Shown here piece by piece: positions 34,347 to 43,348 of a DNA stretch of 64,000 nt (its first letter is position 1; each line of letters begins with the position of its first letter). The stretch is from an uncultured Bradyrhizobium sp. (lineage in GTDB: Bacteria; Pseudomonadota; Alphaproteobacteria; Rhizobiales; Xanthobacteraceae), in assembly GCF_947648125.1 (NCBI RefSeq), contig NZ_CANSMR010000004.1, positions 186,001 to 250,000 on the forward strand, read 5' to 3'. The position numbers and the translations under genes were made by a program. Under the pieces are notes generated by a model. It was not told the DNA's origin, made no database searches, and saw only the letters and a list, made by a program, of their open reading frames with translations.

Positions 34347-35523
34347 ATCCTTTGCCAACCAACTCGATGTGCCGGAGGATCATGCCGCCATCCGGGAAGG
34401 CGTGCGCGCCGTGGTCTCGCGCTTCGACGACGAATACTGGTTGGCGCGCGACGAGGATGGAGAGTTTCCCCGTGCCTTCCACCGCGCCATGGCTGATGCC
34501 GGCTGGCTCGGCATCACCATGCCGGAGGCATATGGCGGTTCTGGCCTTGGCGTGACTGAAGCTGCCATCATGATGCACGAGGTCGCGAGCCATGGTGGCG
34601 GCATGACATCGGCGTCGGCCGTGCATATCAATCTGTTCGGGCCCCATCCGATCGTGGTGAAGGGCACTGACGACCAGAAGCGGCGCTGGGTGCCGCGGCT
34701 GGTGTCCGGCGAGGATCAATGCTGCTTCGGCTTCACCGAGCCAGACGCAGGGCTCAACACCACGCGCATCAAGACTTTTGCGGAGAAGGTGCCGGGCGGC
34801 TATCTCGTCCATGGTCAGAAGGTTTGGACGTCGACAGCGCAGGTCGCCAACAAGATCATGCTGCTGACGCGGACCACCAGGTTCGAGGACTGCAAGCGGC
34901 CGACCGACGGCATCACGATCTTCTACACGGACCTCGATCGCTCGAAGATCGAAGTGCGCCGGATTCCGAAGATGGGCCGCAAGGCGGTGGATTCCAACGC
35001 CATCTTCATCGACGGCCTGTTCATTCCCGAAGCCGACCGGATCGGCGAGGAGGGCAAGGGCTTTTCCTATATCCTGCACAGCCTCAATCCGGAGCGCATC
35101 CTGATCGCCGTGGAAGCGATCGGGATCGGACAGGATGCGCTACGGCGCGCGACGCGTTACGCGCGGGAGCGCGTGGTGTTCGACCGGCCGATCGGGCAGA
35201 ATCAGGCAATCCAGCATCCGCTCGCGGAAAACTGGATGTATCTGGAATCAGCCTGGCTGATGGCGATGCGGGCGGCCTGGCTTTATGACTCCGGCAAGCC
35301 GTGCGGGGCCGAAGCCAATAGCGCCAAGCTGCTCGGCGCCCGCGCGGGCCACGATGCGGCGTGGCAGGCGATCATGACCCATGGCGGCTTCGGCTACGCC
35401 AAGGAGTATCACGTCGAACGACTGTTCCGCGAGGTGTCGATCACGCGCCTGGCGCCGATCACCGAACAGCTGATCCTCAGCTTCATCGCTGAGAAGGTGC
35501 TGGATCTGCCGAAGAGCTATTGA
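34339..35523 (+). CDS. Acyl-CoA dehydrogenase
   Basis: 394 residues with FAD motifs FGFTEPDAGLNTT and KVWTSTAQ, Glu in SLNPERIL at the isovaleryl-type catalytic position, and GGFGYAKEYHVER. The medium-chain-type glutamate is absent (LAPITEQ). GTG 34339 was chosen because GGGGAGG lies 8 bases upstream and the protein begins there by family length. The frame is open upstream only as an overlap with the lyase gene. It ends a three-gene unit and faces another dehydrogenase gene tail to tail. Confidence 0.88.
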   Translation: MDRSFANQLDVPEDHAAIREGVRAVVSRFDDEYWLARDEDGEFPRAFHRAMADAGWLGITMPEAYGGSGLGVTEAAIMMHEVASHGGGMTSASAVHINLFGPHPIVVKGTDDQKRRWVPRLVSGEDQCCFGFTEPDAGLNTTRIKTFAEKVPGGYLVHGQKVWTSTAQVANKIMLLTRTTRFEDCKRPTDGITIFYTDLDRSKIEVRRIPKMGRKAVDSNAIFIDGLFIPEADRIGEEGKGFSYILHSLNPERILIAVEAIGIGQDALRRATRYARERVVFDRPIGQNQAIQHPLAENWMYLESAWLMAMRAAWLYDSGKPCGAEANSAKLLGARAGHDAAWQAIMTHGGFGYAKEYHVERLFREVSITRLAPITEQLILSFIAEKVLDLPKSY

Positions 35524-35558
35524 CGTTCAGCAAGGCGAGGGGCGCGCAGCGGTCGACG

Positions 35559-36704
35559 TCAAAGATTGCGCGAGATCAGCTCCCGCATGATCTCGGACGT
35601 GCCGCCATAGATGCGCAGCACGCGCGCGTCGGCAAACAGCCGGCAGATCTCATACTCGCGCATGAAGCCATAGCCACCGAAGAACTGGAGGCACTGATCG
35701 ACGAGACGTCCGTGCATCTCCGTGGTCCACAGCTTTGCGGTCGACGCGGCATAGGTGGTGAGCTCGCCGCGGATATGCTGTGCCAGGCACTGGTCGACAT
35801 AGGCCCAGCCGACCTGGAGGTCGGATTTCAGATCGGCAAGCTTGAAGCGGGTGTTCTGGAACGCACCGACCGTCTGTCCGAATGCCTTGCGTTCGAGCAC
35901 GTAGGCCTTGGTGATGTCGAAGGCCTTTTGCGCCGATGCAATGGAGTGAAGTGCGATGGTCAGCCGTTCCTGCGGTAGCTCGCTCATCAATGCTCCCATC
36001 GCTCCGCCTTCGGAGCCGAGCAAGTTGCTGATGGGAACGCGGACCTGATCGAAGAACAGCTCCGACGTATCGGACGAGAGATGACCGAGCTTGTCGAGGT
36101 TGCGGCCGTGCCGAAAGCCGGGACGATCGGTCTCAACCAGGATCAGGCTCATGCCGCGCGATCCGCCATCCGGATTGGTGCGCGTCACGGTGATGACGAG
36201 GTCGCACATCTGGCCATTCGAGATGAACGTCTTCTGGCCGGAGATGACATACTCGTCGCCTTCGCGAAGGGCGCGGGTGCGGATGCCCTGCAGATCGCTG
36301 CCGGTTCCGGGCTCGGTCATCGCGATAGCGCAGACGGCTTCGCCGGAAATCATACGCGGCAACCACTTCTGCTTTTGCTCCTCGGTGCCGTAGCTCAGAA
36401 GATAGCCGCAGCAGACGTCGTTATGGACGGAGAAATCGGTCGCGGGACCGGCGAAACCGGAATAGGCGAGCTCCTCGATGACGACGGCATTGTGCCGGAA
36501 ATCGCCACCGATGCCGCCATATTGCTCGGGCACCTGCGGGCAGAGCAGGCCGGCCTCGCCGGCTGCGGGCCACAGCGCACGGTCGACGATCCCGGCCTTT
36601 TCCCATTCCTGGAAGCGCGGTTCGATTCTGGCCGCAGCGAAGCGGCGGACGCTGTCGCGCAGCAGGGCGTGTTCTTCGTCGTAGACCGGGCGATTTGGCA
36701 GCAT
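35559..36704 (-). CDS. Acyl-CoA dehydrogenase
   Basis: 381 residues with IAMTEPGTGSDLQG, KTFISNGQMCD, catalytic-type Glu in ELPQERLT, QFFGGYGFMREYEI and RIYGGTSEIM, where Gly replaces the medium-chain-type Glu. ATG 36704 was chosen at the start of homology (RPVYDEEHALLRDSVRRF). It is closely related to the dehydrogenase at 39331. Last of a leftward unit that begins at 40512 with that paralogue and includes badH- and badI-like genes, so a cyclic acyl-CoA substrate is plausible. Confidence 0.9.
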   Translation of the reverse strand: MLPNRPVYDEEHALLRDSVRRFAAARIEPRFQEWEKAGIVDRALWPAAGEAGLLCPQVPEQYGGIGGDFRHNAVVIEELAYSGFAGPATDFSVHNDVCCGYLLSYGTEEQKQKWLPRMISGEAVCAIAMTEPGTGSDLQGIRTRALREGDEYVISGQKTFISNGQMCDLVITVTRTNPDGGSRGMSLILVETDRPGFRHGRNLDKLGHLSSDTSELFFDQVRVPISNLLGSEGGAMGALMSELPQERLTIALHSIASAQKAFDITKAYVLERKAFGQTVGAFQNTRFKLADLKSDLQVGWAYVDQCLAQHIRGELTTYAASTAKLWTTEMHGRLVDQCLQFFGGYGFMREYEICRLFADARVLRIYGGTSEIMRELISRNL

Positions 36705-36727
36705 GTGCGTCGAACCGTCTGCTGGAA

Positions 36728-37657
36728 TTAGAAGGCGACCTTGTCGCCGCCCTTGAGCCGAAGGATGTCGCGCGCCTCGTCGGGGCTCGCGATCTCGAGG
36801 CCGAGGCCTTCGATGATCTTGCGGACCTGGGTCACCTGCGTCGCATTGGTCTCGGCGAGCCGGCCGGCGCCGATCCACAGGCTGTCCTCGAGGCCGACGC
36901 GCACGTTGCCGCCCATCGCCGCCGCCATTGCTGCAACCTGCATCTGGGCGCGGCCGGCGCCGAGCACCGACCAGCGATAATTGTCGCCGAACAGGCGATC
37001 GGCGGTCCGTTTCATGTGCATGACATCGTCCGCATGCGAGCCAATGCCACCGAGCAGGCCGAAGCAGGTCTGGATGAACAGTGGCGCCTTCACCAGTCCC
37101 TCGGTCCAGAAGTAATGCAGATTATAGAGATGGCTGGTGTCGTAGCACTCGAACTCGTAGCGCGCGCCGGTGCCGTTGAGCGTTTCCAGCGCGTAGCGGA
37201 TGTCCTTGAAGGAGTTCCGGAAGACGAGATCATGAGAGCCTTCCAGCATCTGCGGCTCCCAGTCGTATTTGAACGACTTGTACCGCTTCAGCATCGGGAA
37301 CAGGCCGAAGTTCATCGATCCCATGTTGAGGCTTGCGATCTCCGGCTTCCAGGTCGCCGCCGGACGGACACGCTCCTCGACCGTCATGTAGGGCGAGCCC
37401 CCGGTCGTCAGATTGACCACGACGTTGGAGCTCTGCTTGATCACGCGCAGGAAAGGTTCAAAGGCTTCCGGCGATTGATCCGGCCGACCATCGACGGGAT
37501 TTCGCGCGTGCAGGTGCACGATCGCGGCCCCGGCCGCGGCGGCGCCGAGCGCGGAATCGGCGATCTCGGCTGCCGTCACCGGCAGATGCGGCGACATCGA
37601 GGGCGTATGAATCGACCCCGTGACCGCGCAGGAGATGATGACCTTGTGCGGCGCCAT
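36728..37657 (-). CDS. Beta-keto acid cleavage enzyme (BKACE/DUF849 family)
   Basis: 309 residues with KVIISCAVTGS at the start, the zinc-binding HLH in IVHLHARNP, NLTTGGS, and GNVRVGLEDSLWIG near the end. The founding member, 3-keto-5-aminohexanoate cleavage enzyme, condenses a beta-keto acid with acetyl-CoA to give acetoacetate and a new acyl-CoA. ATG 37657 has a GGGAT site. Placed after BadI- and BadH-like genes, it may cleave a beta-keto acid arising after ring opening. Confidence 0.9.
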   Translation of the reverse strand: MAPHKVIISCAVTGSIHTPSMSPHLPVTAAEIADSALGAAAAGAAIVHLHARNPVDGRPDQSPEAFEPFLRVIKQSSNVVVNLTTGGSPYMTVEERVRPAATWKPEIASLNMGSMNFGLFPMLKRYKSFKYDWEPQMLEGSHDLVFRNSFKDIRYALETLNGTGARYEFECYDTSHLYNLHYFWTEGLVKAPLFIQTCFGLLGGIGSHADDVMHMKRTADRLFGDNYRWSVLGAGRAQMQVAAMAAAMGGNVRVGLEDSLWIGAGRLAETNATQVTQVRKIIEGLGLEIASPDEARDILRLKGGDKVAF

Positions 37658-37700
37658 GGCGTGATCCCTCAGCTTGTGATCGCGATCGGCCCGGTGGCCA

Positions 37701-38492
37701 TCATGTGAACTTGTGGAAGTCGGGGTCGCGTTTCTCGTTGAACGCTGCGACGCCTTCCTTCGACTCCGCAGTGTCGTAGAACATCTTGACGGCATGAAGC
37801 GCGAAATTGCTGATGCCGCGGATGTTGTCGGAATCGGCGTTGAATGAGCGCTTGGCGAGCGCGATCGCGGTCGGCGAACGCTGGCCGAGCTTGTCGGTCC
37901 AGTCCTTCACGGCGGCGTCGAGCTGAGCGGCGGGGACGACCTTGTTCACCAGTCCCATCTCGCGTGCCTGCTCGGCGGTGTAGCGCTCATTGAGGAACCA
38001 GATCTCCCGCGCCTTCTTGTCGCCGACATGGCGCGCAAGGAAGGCGGTGCCCCATCCGGCATCGACCGAGCCGACCTTGGGGCCGACCTGACCGAACTGC
38101 GCCGTGTCGGCCGCGATCGTCAGGTCGCAGAGCGTCGCCAGAACATTGCCGCCGCCGATCGCGAAGCCGTTGACGCGCGCGATCACCGGCTTCGGCACAT
38201 CGCGGATCAGTCCCTGGATCTCGTCGATGGGCAGACCGACCACGCCTCGACCGTCGTACTGGCCTTCATGCGCGGATTGATCGCCGCCGGTGCAGAACGC
38301 CTTCTCGCCGGCGCCAGTCAGGACGATGCTCGCGACGTTCCGGTCGTTGGCGGCGAGGTGGAATGCCTTGATCAGTTCCTCGAGTGTCTGGCCGCGGAAG
38401 GCATTGTAGACCTTCGGCCGGTTGATGATGATCCAGGCGGCACGGTCGCGGACTTCATAGATGACGTCGGTGAATTGCTTGGGGTCGGTCAT
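37701..38492 (-). CDS. badI: 2-ketocyclohexanecarboxyl-CoA hydrolase homologue
   Basis: A 263-residue crotonase-fold protein of the MenB/BadI group with NRPKVYNAFRG, FCTGGDQSAHEGQYDGRG, ARVNGFAIGGGNVLATLCD and GPKVGSVDAGWGTAFLARHVG. I recall the same motifs in BadI of Rhodopseudomonas palustris, which hydrolytically opens 2-ketocyclohexane-1-carboxyl-CoA to pimelyl-CoA. The paired BadH homologue is directly upstream in the operon. The exact ring may differ, for example an alkyl-substituted cyclohexane. Confidence 0.85.
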   Translation of the reverse strand: MTDPKQFTDVIYEVRDRAAWIIINRPKVYNAFRGQTLEELIKAFHLAANDRNVASIVLTGAGEKAFCTGGDQSAHEGQYDGRGVVGLPIDEIQGLIRDVPKPVIARVNGFAIGGGNVLATLCDLTIAADTAQFGQVGPKVGSVDAGWGTAFLARHVGDKKAREIWFLNERYTAEQAREMGLVNKVVPAAQLDAAVKDWTDKLGQRSPTAIALAKRSFNADSDNIRGISNFALHAVKMFYDTAESKEGVAAFNEKRDPDFHKFT

Positions 38493-38508
38493 GGCGTTTC
38501 CCTATCGC

Positions 38509-39267
38509 TTAGATCATGTTCATTCCGCCCGAGACGGAAATGGTTTGCCCGGTGATGAATTTGCCGTCGTCGGACGCAAGCATCGCGACGATCCCGCCGT
38601 AATCGTCCGGTTCGCCCATCCGCTTCAACGGGATGCCCCGAACCATGGCGTCCTTCCATTTTACCGCGTGCTCGCCTTCGCCGAGCACTGCGGCCATCAT
38701 TGGCGTGTTGGTCGGGCCGGGGCAGACGGCGTTGCACAGGATGTTCTTGCGCGCGAGCTCGCGAGCCAACGACTTGGTGAAAGAGATCAGCCCGCCCTTG
38801 CAGGCGGAGTAGACAGCCTCATCGCTGGTGCCGACGCGGGCGGCATCGGAGGCGATATTGATGATGCGGCCGCCGCCGCGCTCGGCCATCAGCGGCGCGA
38901 TCGCCTTGTGGGTGTTGAGGGGACCGTAGAGGTTGATGCGAATGATCTTGTCCCACAACTCCTTGTCGGTCTTCAGGAACGGCATCGGCCGATCCCAGCC
39001 GGCGTTGTTGACCAGGACCCAGATCGGGCCGAGCTCAGCCTCGACCCTGGCGACGGCGGCCTCGACCGAAGCCGAGTCGCCGACGTCGACCGCATAGGTC
39101 TTGATGACGGCCTGCGGCGCGAGTTTGGCCGTCTCTTCACCGCCTTGCGGATTGATGTCGAAGATCGCGATCTTGCAGCCTTCTTCGGCGAGCCGCAGCG
39201 TCAATCCTCGTCCGATGCCCTGTCCGCCGCCGGTCACGACGGCAACCTTTCCCGATAGGCCCTTCAC
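38509..39267 (-). CDS. badH: 2-hydroxycyclohexanecarboxyl-CoA dehydrogenase homologue
   Basis: A 252-residue classical SDR with TGGGQGIGRG, NNAGWDRPMPFLKT, NIASDAARVGTSDEAVYSACKGG (catalytic Tyr and Lys present), CPGPTNT and VSGGMNM. NNAGWD, SDAARVG and the SGG-xM end are features I recall from BadH. It oxidises the ring hydroxyl to the ketone used by BadI. First of the badH-badI-BKACE stretch, 64 bases after the dehydrogenase gene. Confidence 0.85.
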   Translation of the reverse strand: MKGLSGKVAVVTGGGQGIGRGLTLRLAEEGCKIAIFDINPQGGEETAKLAPQAVIKTYAVDVGDSASVEAAVARVEAELGPIWVLVNNAGWDRPMPFLKTDKELWDKIIRINLYGPLNTHKAIAPLMAERGGGRIINIASDAARVGTSDEAVYSACKGGLISFTKSLARELARKNILCNAVCPGPTNTPMMAAVLGEGEHAVKWKDAMVRGIPLKRMGEPDDYGGIVAMLASDDGKFITGQTISVSGGMNMI

Positions 39268-39330
39268 GCTGTTCTCCCTTGTAGTCTGTCGTTCCTGCTT
39301 GCGAGTTTCGATGTCTCGAAGGAGGGAGGG

Positions 39331-40512
39331 CTATGAGGCCGACCCGTTCTTCTGGATATCGAAGCCGCGCTGCGAATACATCTGCCGGGCGATGATCGTC
39401 TTCATGATCTCGATCGAGCCGCCGGCGATCTTGACGATCCGCGCATCCGCATAGGCCCGCGCGATCGGATATTCCCACATGTAGCCCCAGCCGCCGAACA
39501 ATTGCAGGCACTCATCGACTGTTTCGCAGTGCAGCTCGGAGGTGAACATCTTGGCCATCGCCGCATCAACGGGATCGAGCTTGCCCTCCATGAACAGCGA
39601 AATGCACTTGTCCGTGAAGACGCGAGCGACGGTTGCTTTGGTCTTCAGCTCCGCCAGCTTGAACTGGGTGTTCTGGAAGTCGGCCAGCTTCTGGCCGAAC
39701 GCGCTGCGCTCGGAGGTATATTGCAGCGTCCAGTCGATGACCGTCTCGGTGACGGTCGCCGAGCGGATCGCTTGCGCCAGCCGCTCCTGCGAGAGCTTGG
39801 TCATCATCTGGGCAAAGCCTTTGCCCTCCTTGCCGAGCAGATTGCCGGCGGGAATCCGGACATTGTCGAAGAAAAGCTCCGAGGTGTCCTGCGCCTTCAT
39901 GCCGAGCTTTTCCAGGTTCCGGCCGCGCTTGAAGCCGGAGCGGTCGCTCTCGACGATGAACAGGCTGACCCCCTTGGCGCCGGCATGGCTGTCGGTCTTG
40001 GTCGCGAGCACGACGAAGTCGCAGAGTTGGCCGTTGGAGATGAACACCTTCTGGCCGTTGATGACGAAATCGTCACCATCGCGAGTTGCGCGCGTCCGGA
40101 TCGCCTTCAGGTCGCTTCCGGCGTGCGGCTCGGTCATGCCGAGCGAGCCGATGGCTTCGCCCGAGACCATTTTGGGCAGCCATTTCCGCTTCTGCGCCTC
40201 GGTGCCGAAGGAGAGGATATAGGTCGCGACCAGGTCGGTATGGATCAGAAAGCCCGGTCCGCTGGCGCCGGACCGCCAGAGTTCTTCGAACACGACGACA
40301 TCGAACAGATAATCGAGCCCCATGCCGCCATATTCTTCCGGAACCGTGCAGCAGAGCAGCCCGGCGGCGCCGGCCTTCAGCCACAGATCCCGTGGAACGA
40401 TGCCATCCTCTTCCCACTTGGCATGGAACGGCACGATCTCACGGTCGACGAAGCGTCGGACCGTTTCCCGGAAAATTTCATGTTCCTCGCGAAAGATCGT
40501 GCGCTGGATCAT
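39331..40512 (-). CDS. Acyl-CoA dehydrogenase, first gene of the bad-like operon
   Basis: 393 residues with LGMTEPHAGSDLKA, KVFISNGQLCDFV, Glu in KLSQERLAQ, LFGGWGYMWEYPI and KIAGGSIEIMK, where the medium-chain-type Glu is Gly. ATG 40512 was chosen at the start of homology; the frame is open upstream through the operator without homology. Close paralogue of the gene at 35559, and together they might form a heteromeric enzyme. Candidate for the ring dehydrogenation step before hydration, BadH and BadI. Confidence 0.9.
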   Translation of the reverse strand: MIQRTIFREEHEIFRETVRRFVDREIVPFHAKWEEDGIVPRDLWLKAGAAGLLCCTVPEEYGGMGLDYLFDVVVFEELWRSGASGPGFLIHTDLVATYILSFGTEAQKRKWLPKMVSGEAIGSLGMTEPHAGSDLKAIRTRATRDGDDFVINGQKVFISNGQLCDFVVLATKTDSHAGAKGVSLFIVESDRSGFKRGRNLEKLGMKAQDTSELFFDNVRIPAGNLLGKEGKGFAQMMTKLSQERLAQAIRSATVTETVIDWTLQYTSERSAFGQKLADFQNTQFKLAELKTKATVARVFTDKCISLFMEGKLDPVDAAMAKMFTSELHCETVDECLQLFGGWGYMWEYPIARAYADARIVKIAGGSIEIMKTIIARQMYSQRGFDIQKNGSAS

Positions 40513-40538
40513 TGTCAAAAGGCGCCCTGTCTGATTTA

Positions 40539-40552
40539 GTTTGCTAGTGTAC
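40539..40552. promoter_or_regulatory. GTAC-type operator, site 8 (GTTTGCTAGTGTAC)
   Basis: The right half is perfect and the left half weak. It lies between the divergent dehydrogenase (40512) and hydratase-like (40637) genes, 26 bases from the former. Confidence 0.55.
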
Positions 40553-40636
40553 AGTATTCTGGATAGGTATACAACGTGAAACGAGATCGGCGCAAGCGCG
40601 ATCGTACACCAATGAACTGTAATCAGGGAGCGAAGG

Positions 40637-41935
40637 ATGCCGATCGGACCGGGGTTGAAGCAGTTTCGCGCCGAGCTGTCGGGCAGCGGCGTCCTGCACC
40701 TGATCTTCGATATGCCGGGACGTTCGATGAACGTGTTTTCGAACGCGGCGATCGAAGAGCTCGGCGTGTTTGCAGACTGGCTCAGGCAAAGCGACGTCGC
40801 GGGCGTCGTCATCAGCTCGGGCAAGACGTCGGCATTCTGCGCTGGTGCGGATCTCGCCGAGCTGGAGACGGCCTATGACATGATCATGGCGGCGCCTGCG
40901 GTCGAACGCGATCGTGTTGCCTTCGACCATTTTTTCCGGCTCAGCCATGGTCTTCGCAGGCTGGAGACGGCAGGTAAGCCCGTTGCGGTCGCGATCGGCG
41001 GTCTTGCCTTGGGAGGCGGCTGCGAATTCGCGCTGGCGGCTCATTACAGGGTGCTGGCCGATCAACCGCAGGCCACGTTCGGCTTGCCGGAGTCGCTGGT
41101 CGGGTTGTTGCCGGGCGGTGGCGGAACCCAGCGCCTGCCGCGGCTGATCGGAATCGAGGCCGCGCTTCCGGTGCTGCTCGACGGCGCGCGGATCGGCGGG
41201 CAGGCGGCCATTGCCGTCGGGCTTGCGCACGAACTGGTGCCGGTGGGCAAGGAAGTCGCAGCCGCCGAGCGCTGGGTGCTGTCGCACCCCACCGCCGCGC
41301 AACCCTGGGATCGGCCCGAGTGGCACGCGGCCGACGCCCAGCACGTCGCGGCCGAGATCGCTGCGAGCCGGAGCAAGATGCTGGCCGAGACCCTCGGACA
41401 TTATCCGGCACCGTCGGCCATTCTTGACTGCGTCGAGCAGGGATTGCCGCAGGATTTCGACATGGCGATCCGGACCGAGATGCAGATCTTTGCAAGCCTG
41501 ATCCAGCGGCGCGAGCCTCGCAACATGATCCGGACATTGTTTCTCGGCCGGCTCGATTATGAGCGGCTGAAGAAGAAGGGCCTGGATGCGAGGATCATGG
41601 ACGCCGTCGGCGCCGTCGCGACCGTGCTTGGTGCGCAAGCTGAGACGGGCAAGGAACTCGCCGAGGCTTTTGCCCGTGCCGGCTTTGCTGTCGATGTGCC
41701 GCGCAAGCCCGGGTTCGACGGCCGTATCGCGGGCGCGGTCTATTGGCATGACGACGGCCCCAGCAGTTTGGGCAAGGAGCTGTTGCGCGCGCGGTTGACG
41801 GAGGCCGAGGCCGCCGCCGCGGGCTGGCGCTCCCAGCTCGATGAGTCTGAACGCCGTGCCGCCGACTATGCCTTGGTGACGCAGCGAGGCTTTCCGGCCT
41901 ACCTCGGCGGGTTGTTTGCCGCTGGCCTCAACTAG
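40637..41935 (+). CDS. Enoyl-CoA hydratase with FadB/FadJ-like tail but no dehydrogenase NAD domain
   Basis: 432 residues. The first 270 are a canonical crotonase domain with FCAGADL, LALGGGCEFALAA and FGLPESLVGLLPGGGGTQRLPRL, keeping both catalytic glutamates. A linker similar to multifunctional FadJ follows (RNMIRTLFLGRLDYERLKKKG). The last 130 residues end in RGFPAYLGG, like the extreme C-terminus of FadB/FadJ. The NAD-binding GxGxxG domain normally between them is missing. It would hydrate enoyl-CoA but not oxidise the product. GGGAG precedes ATG 40637. Confidence 0.8.
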   Translation: MPIGPGLKQFRAELSGSGVLHLIFDMPGRSMNVFSNAAIEELGVFADWLRQSDVAGVVISSGKTSAFCAGADLAELETAYDMIMAAPAVERDRVAFDHFFRLSHGLRRLETAGKPVAVAIGGLALGGGCEFALAAHYRVLADQPQATFGLPESLVGLLPGGGGTQRLPRLIGIEAALPVLLDGARIGGQAAIAVGLAHELVPVGKEVAAAERWVLSHPTAAQPWDRPEWHAADAQHVAAEIAASRSKMLAETLGHYPAPSAILDCVEQGLPQDFDMAIRTEMQIFASLIQRREPRNMIRTLFLGRLDYERLKKKGLDARIMDAVGAVATVLGAQAETGKELAEAFARAGFAVDVPRKPGFDGRIAGAVYWHDDGPSSLGKELLRARLTEAEAAAAGWRSQLDESERRAADYALVTQRGFPAYLGGLFAAGLN

Positions 41936-41954
41936 CCCATCAAGGAGACAAGAC

Positions 41955-43145
41955 GTGTCAAGACCGCTCGATGGCATCAAGGTTCTCGATCTCTCGAAGG
42001 TTCTCGCCGGCCCGCTCTGCGCGCAGTATCTCGGCGATCTCGGCGCCGAGGTCATTAAGGTCGAAGCGGTTGGGCAGGGCGATGAGACGCGGGGATGGCC
42101 GCCGTTTCCCGCGCCAGGCCTTGGCACGGTGTTTCTCAGCGCCAATCGCAACAAGCGCAGCGTTGCAATCAACATGAAATCGGACAAGGGACGGAAGCTG
42201 GTGCATGAGCTGGCGAAATCGGCCGACGTCGCCATCGAGAGTTTTGGCACGGGCGTTGCGGAACGCCTCGGCATCGATGCCGCGACCCTTTGCGCGCTCA
42301 ACGACCGCCTTGTCCATTGCAGCATCTCCGGTTTCGGCCGGACCGGGCCGCTGAAGAACTCGCCCGGCTACGATGTGATCCTGCAAGCCTTCGGCGGCAT
42401 CATGTCGATGACCGGCGACGAGGGCGGCGGCTACATCCGCAGCCCGATCTCGCCGATCGACCAGCTGACCGGCGTGCACGCCTTCAGCGGCATTCTGGCG
42501 AGCCTGCTTGCGCGGGAGAAATCCGGCAAGGGTGGCGCGATCCAGGTCTCGCTGTTCGACACTGCGCTCGGGTTGCTCGGCTACAATCTGCAGACATTTT
42601 GGGAGCGCGGAACGCAGCCTGCGAAGTGCGGTTCCAGCCACGAATCGCTTTGTCCCTACCAGGCGTTCGAAGCTGCGGACGGCCCGATCATGATCGGTGT
42701 GGCCAACGATAATCTCTGGCGCAAGTTCTGCGGTGTCGCGGGGCTGAGCGCGATCATGGACGATCCGGAGTTCCGGACCAATGCGGAGCGGGTCAAGCAC
42801 CGCCCTGAAACGTTGCAGCATGTGCAGGCAATCATTGCAACACGGACCGTTGCGGATTGGAACGACGCGCTGAACGCGGTCGGCATTCCCTGTTCACCGA
42901 TCAACACGCTCGCCCAGCTGCTGGAGCACCCGCACACCAGGGAGGACAGGCTGATCATGCAGTACGATCACCCCGCGGCGGGCCGCTTGAACTGTGTGGG
43001 TCACCCCGTGACGTTCGTCGGCGAGGAACGTGATCCCGGCCTGCCGCCGCCGATGCTGGGGCAACATACCGACGATGTGTTGAAGGAGATGGGCCTGTCG
43101 GCGGAGAGCATCGCCGAACTGCGCAGCGATGAGATTATCAGTTGA
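41955..43145 (+). CDS. CaiB/BaiF family CoA transferase
   Basis: A 396-residue class III CoA transferase. It begins RPLDGIKVLDLSKVLAGPLCAQYLGDLGAEVIKVE, and ANRNKRSVAINMKS and the catalytic Asp in PGYDVILQAFGG follow. It moves CoA between acids, so a pathway intermediate could be activated without ATP. GTG 41955 is preceded by AAGGAG 7 bases upstream, better than earlier in-frame starts. It is likely co-transcribed with the hydratase-like gene 19 bases upstream. Confidence 0.88.
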   Translation: MSRPLDGIKVLDLSKVLAGPLCAQYLGDLGAEVIKVEAVGQGDETRGWPPFPAPGLGTVFLSANRNKRSVAINMKSDKGRKLVHELAKSADVAIESFGTGVAERLGIDAATLCALNDRLVHCSISGFGRTGPLKNSPGYDVILQAFGGIMSMTGDEGGGYIRSPISPIDQLTGVHAFSGILASLLAREKSGKGGAIQVSLFDTALGLLGYNLQTFWERGTQPAKCGSSHESLCPYQAFEAADGPIMIGVANDNLWRKFCGVAGLSAIMDDPEFRTNAERVKHRPETLQHVQAIIATRTVADWNDALNAVGIPCSPINTLAQLLEHPHTREDRLIMQYDHPAAGRLNCVGHPVTFVGEERDPGLPPPMLGQHTDDVLKEMGLSAESIAELRSDEIIS

Positions 43146-43194
43146 TCGACCTTGTTCGCAGGCGCCGAGATCGTCGCACGGCGGCGGCGCCGGT

Positions 43195-43348
43195 TGTTGT
43201 GCCCTCTCACCCTGTGGGGGACAGCGACGATGGCGCAGCCACGATCTCACTTGGGTGAGGGGTGCATCCACGAAGGGAATCCCACCGTTGAGAGATGCCA
43301 CTCATCCGGCGCTTCGCGTCTCCTTCTCCCGCAAGAAGGGATTTTTCT
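43195..43348. repeat. Intergenic repeat-like sequence with terminator-like 3' hairpin
   Basis: Between the convergent CoA-transferase and DUF35 genes. Segments such as CTCACTTGGGTGAGGGGTGC, CACTCATCCGGCGCTTCGCG and CTTCTCCCGCAAGAAGGG resemble degenerate palindromic intergenic repeats common in Bradyrhizobium and relatives. TCCCGCAAGAAGGGA followed by TTTTT could end transcription rightward. Identification is by texture only. Confidence 0.4.

Noticed and set aside
40544..42325. 593-codon leftward frame opposite the hydratase-like and CoA-transferase genes
   Set aside because: Long only because of high GC; Arg/Pro/Gln-rich with no motifs, and both plus-strand genes are well supported.
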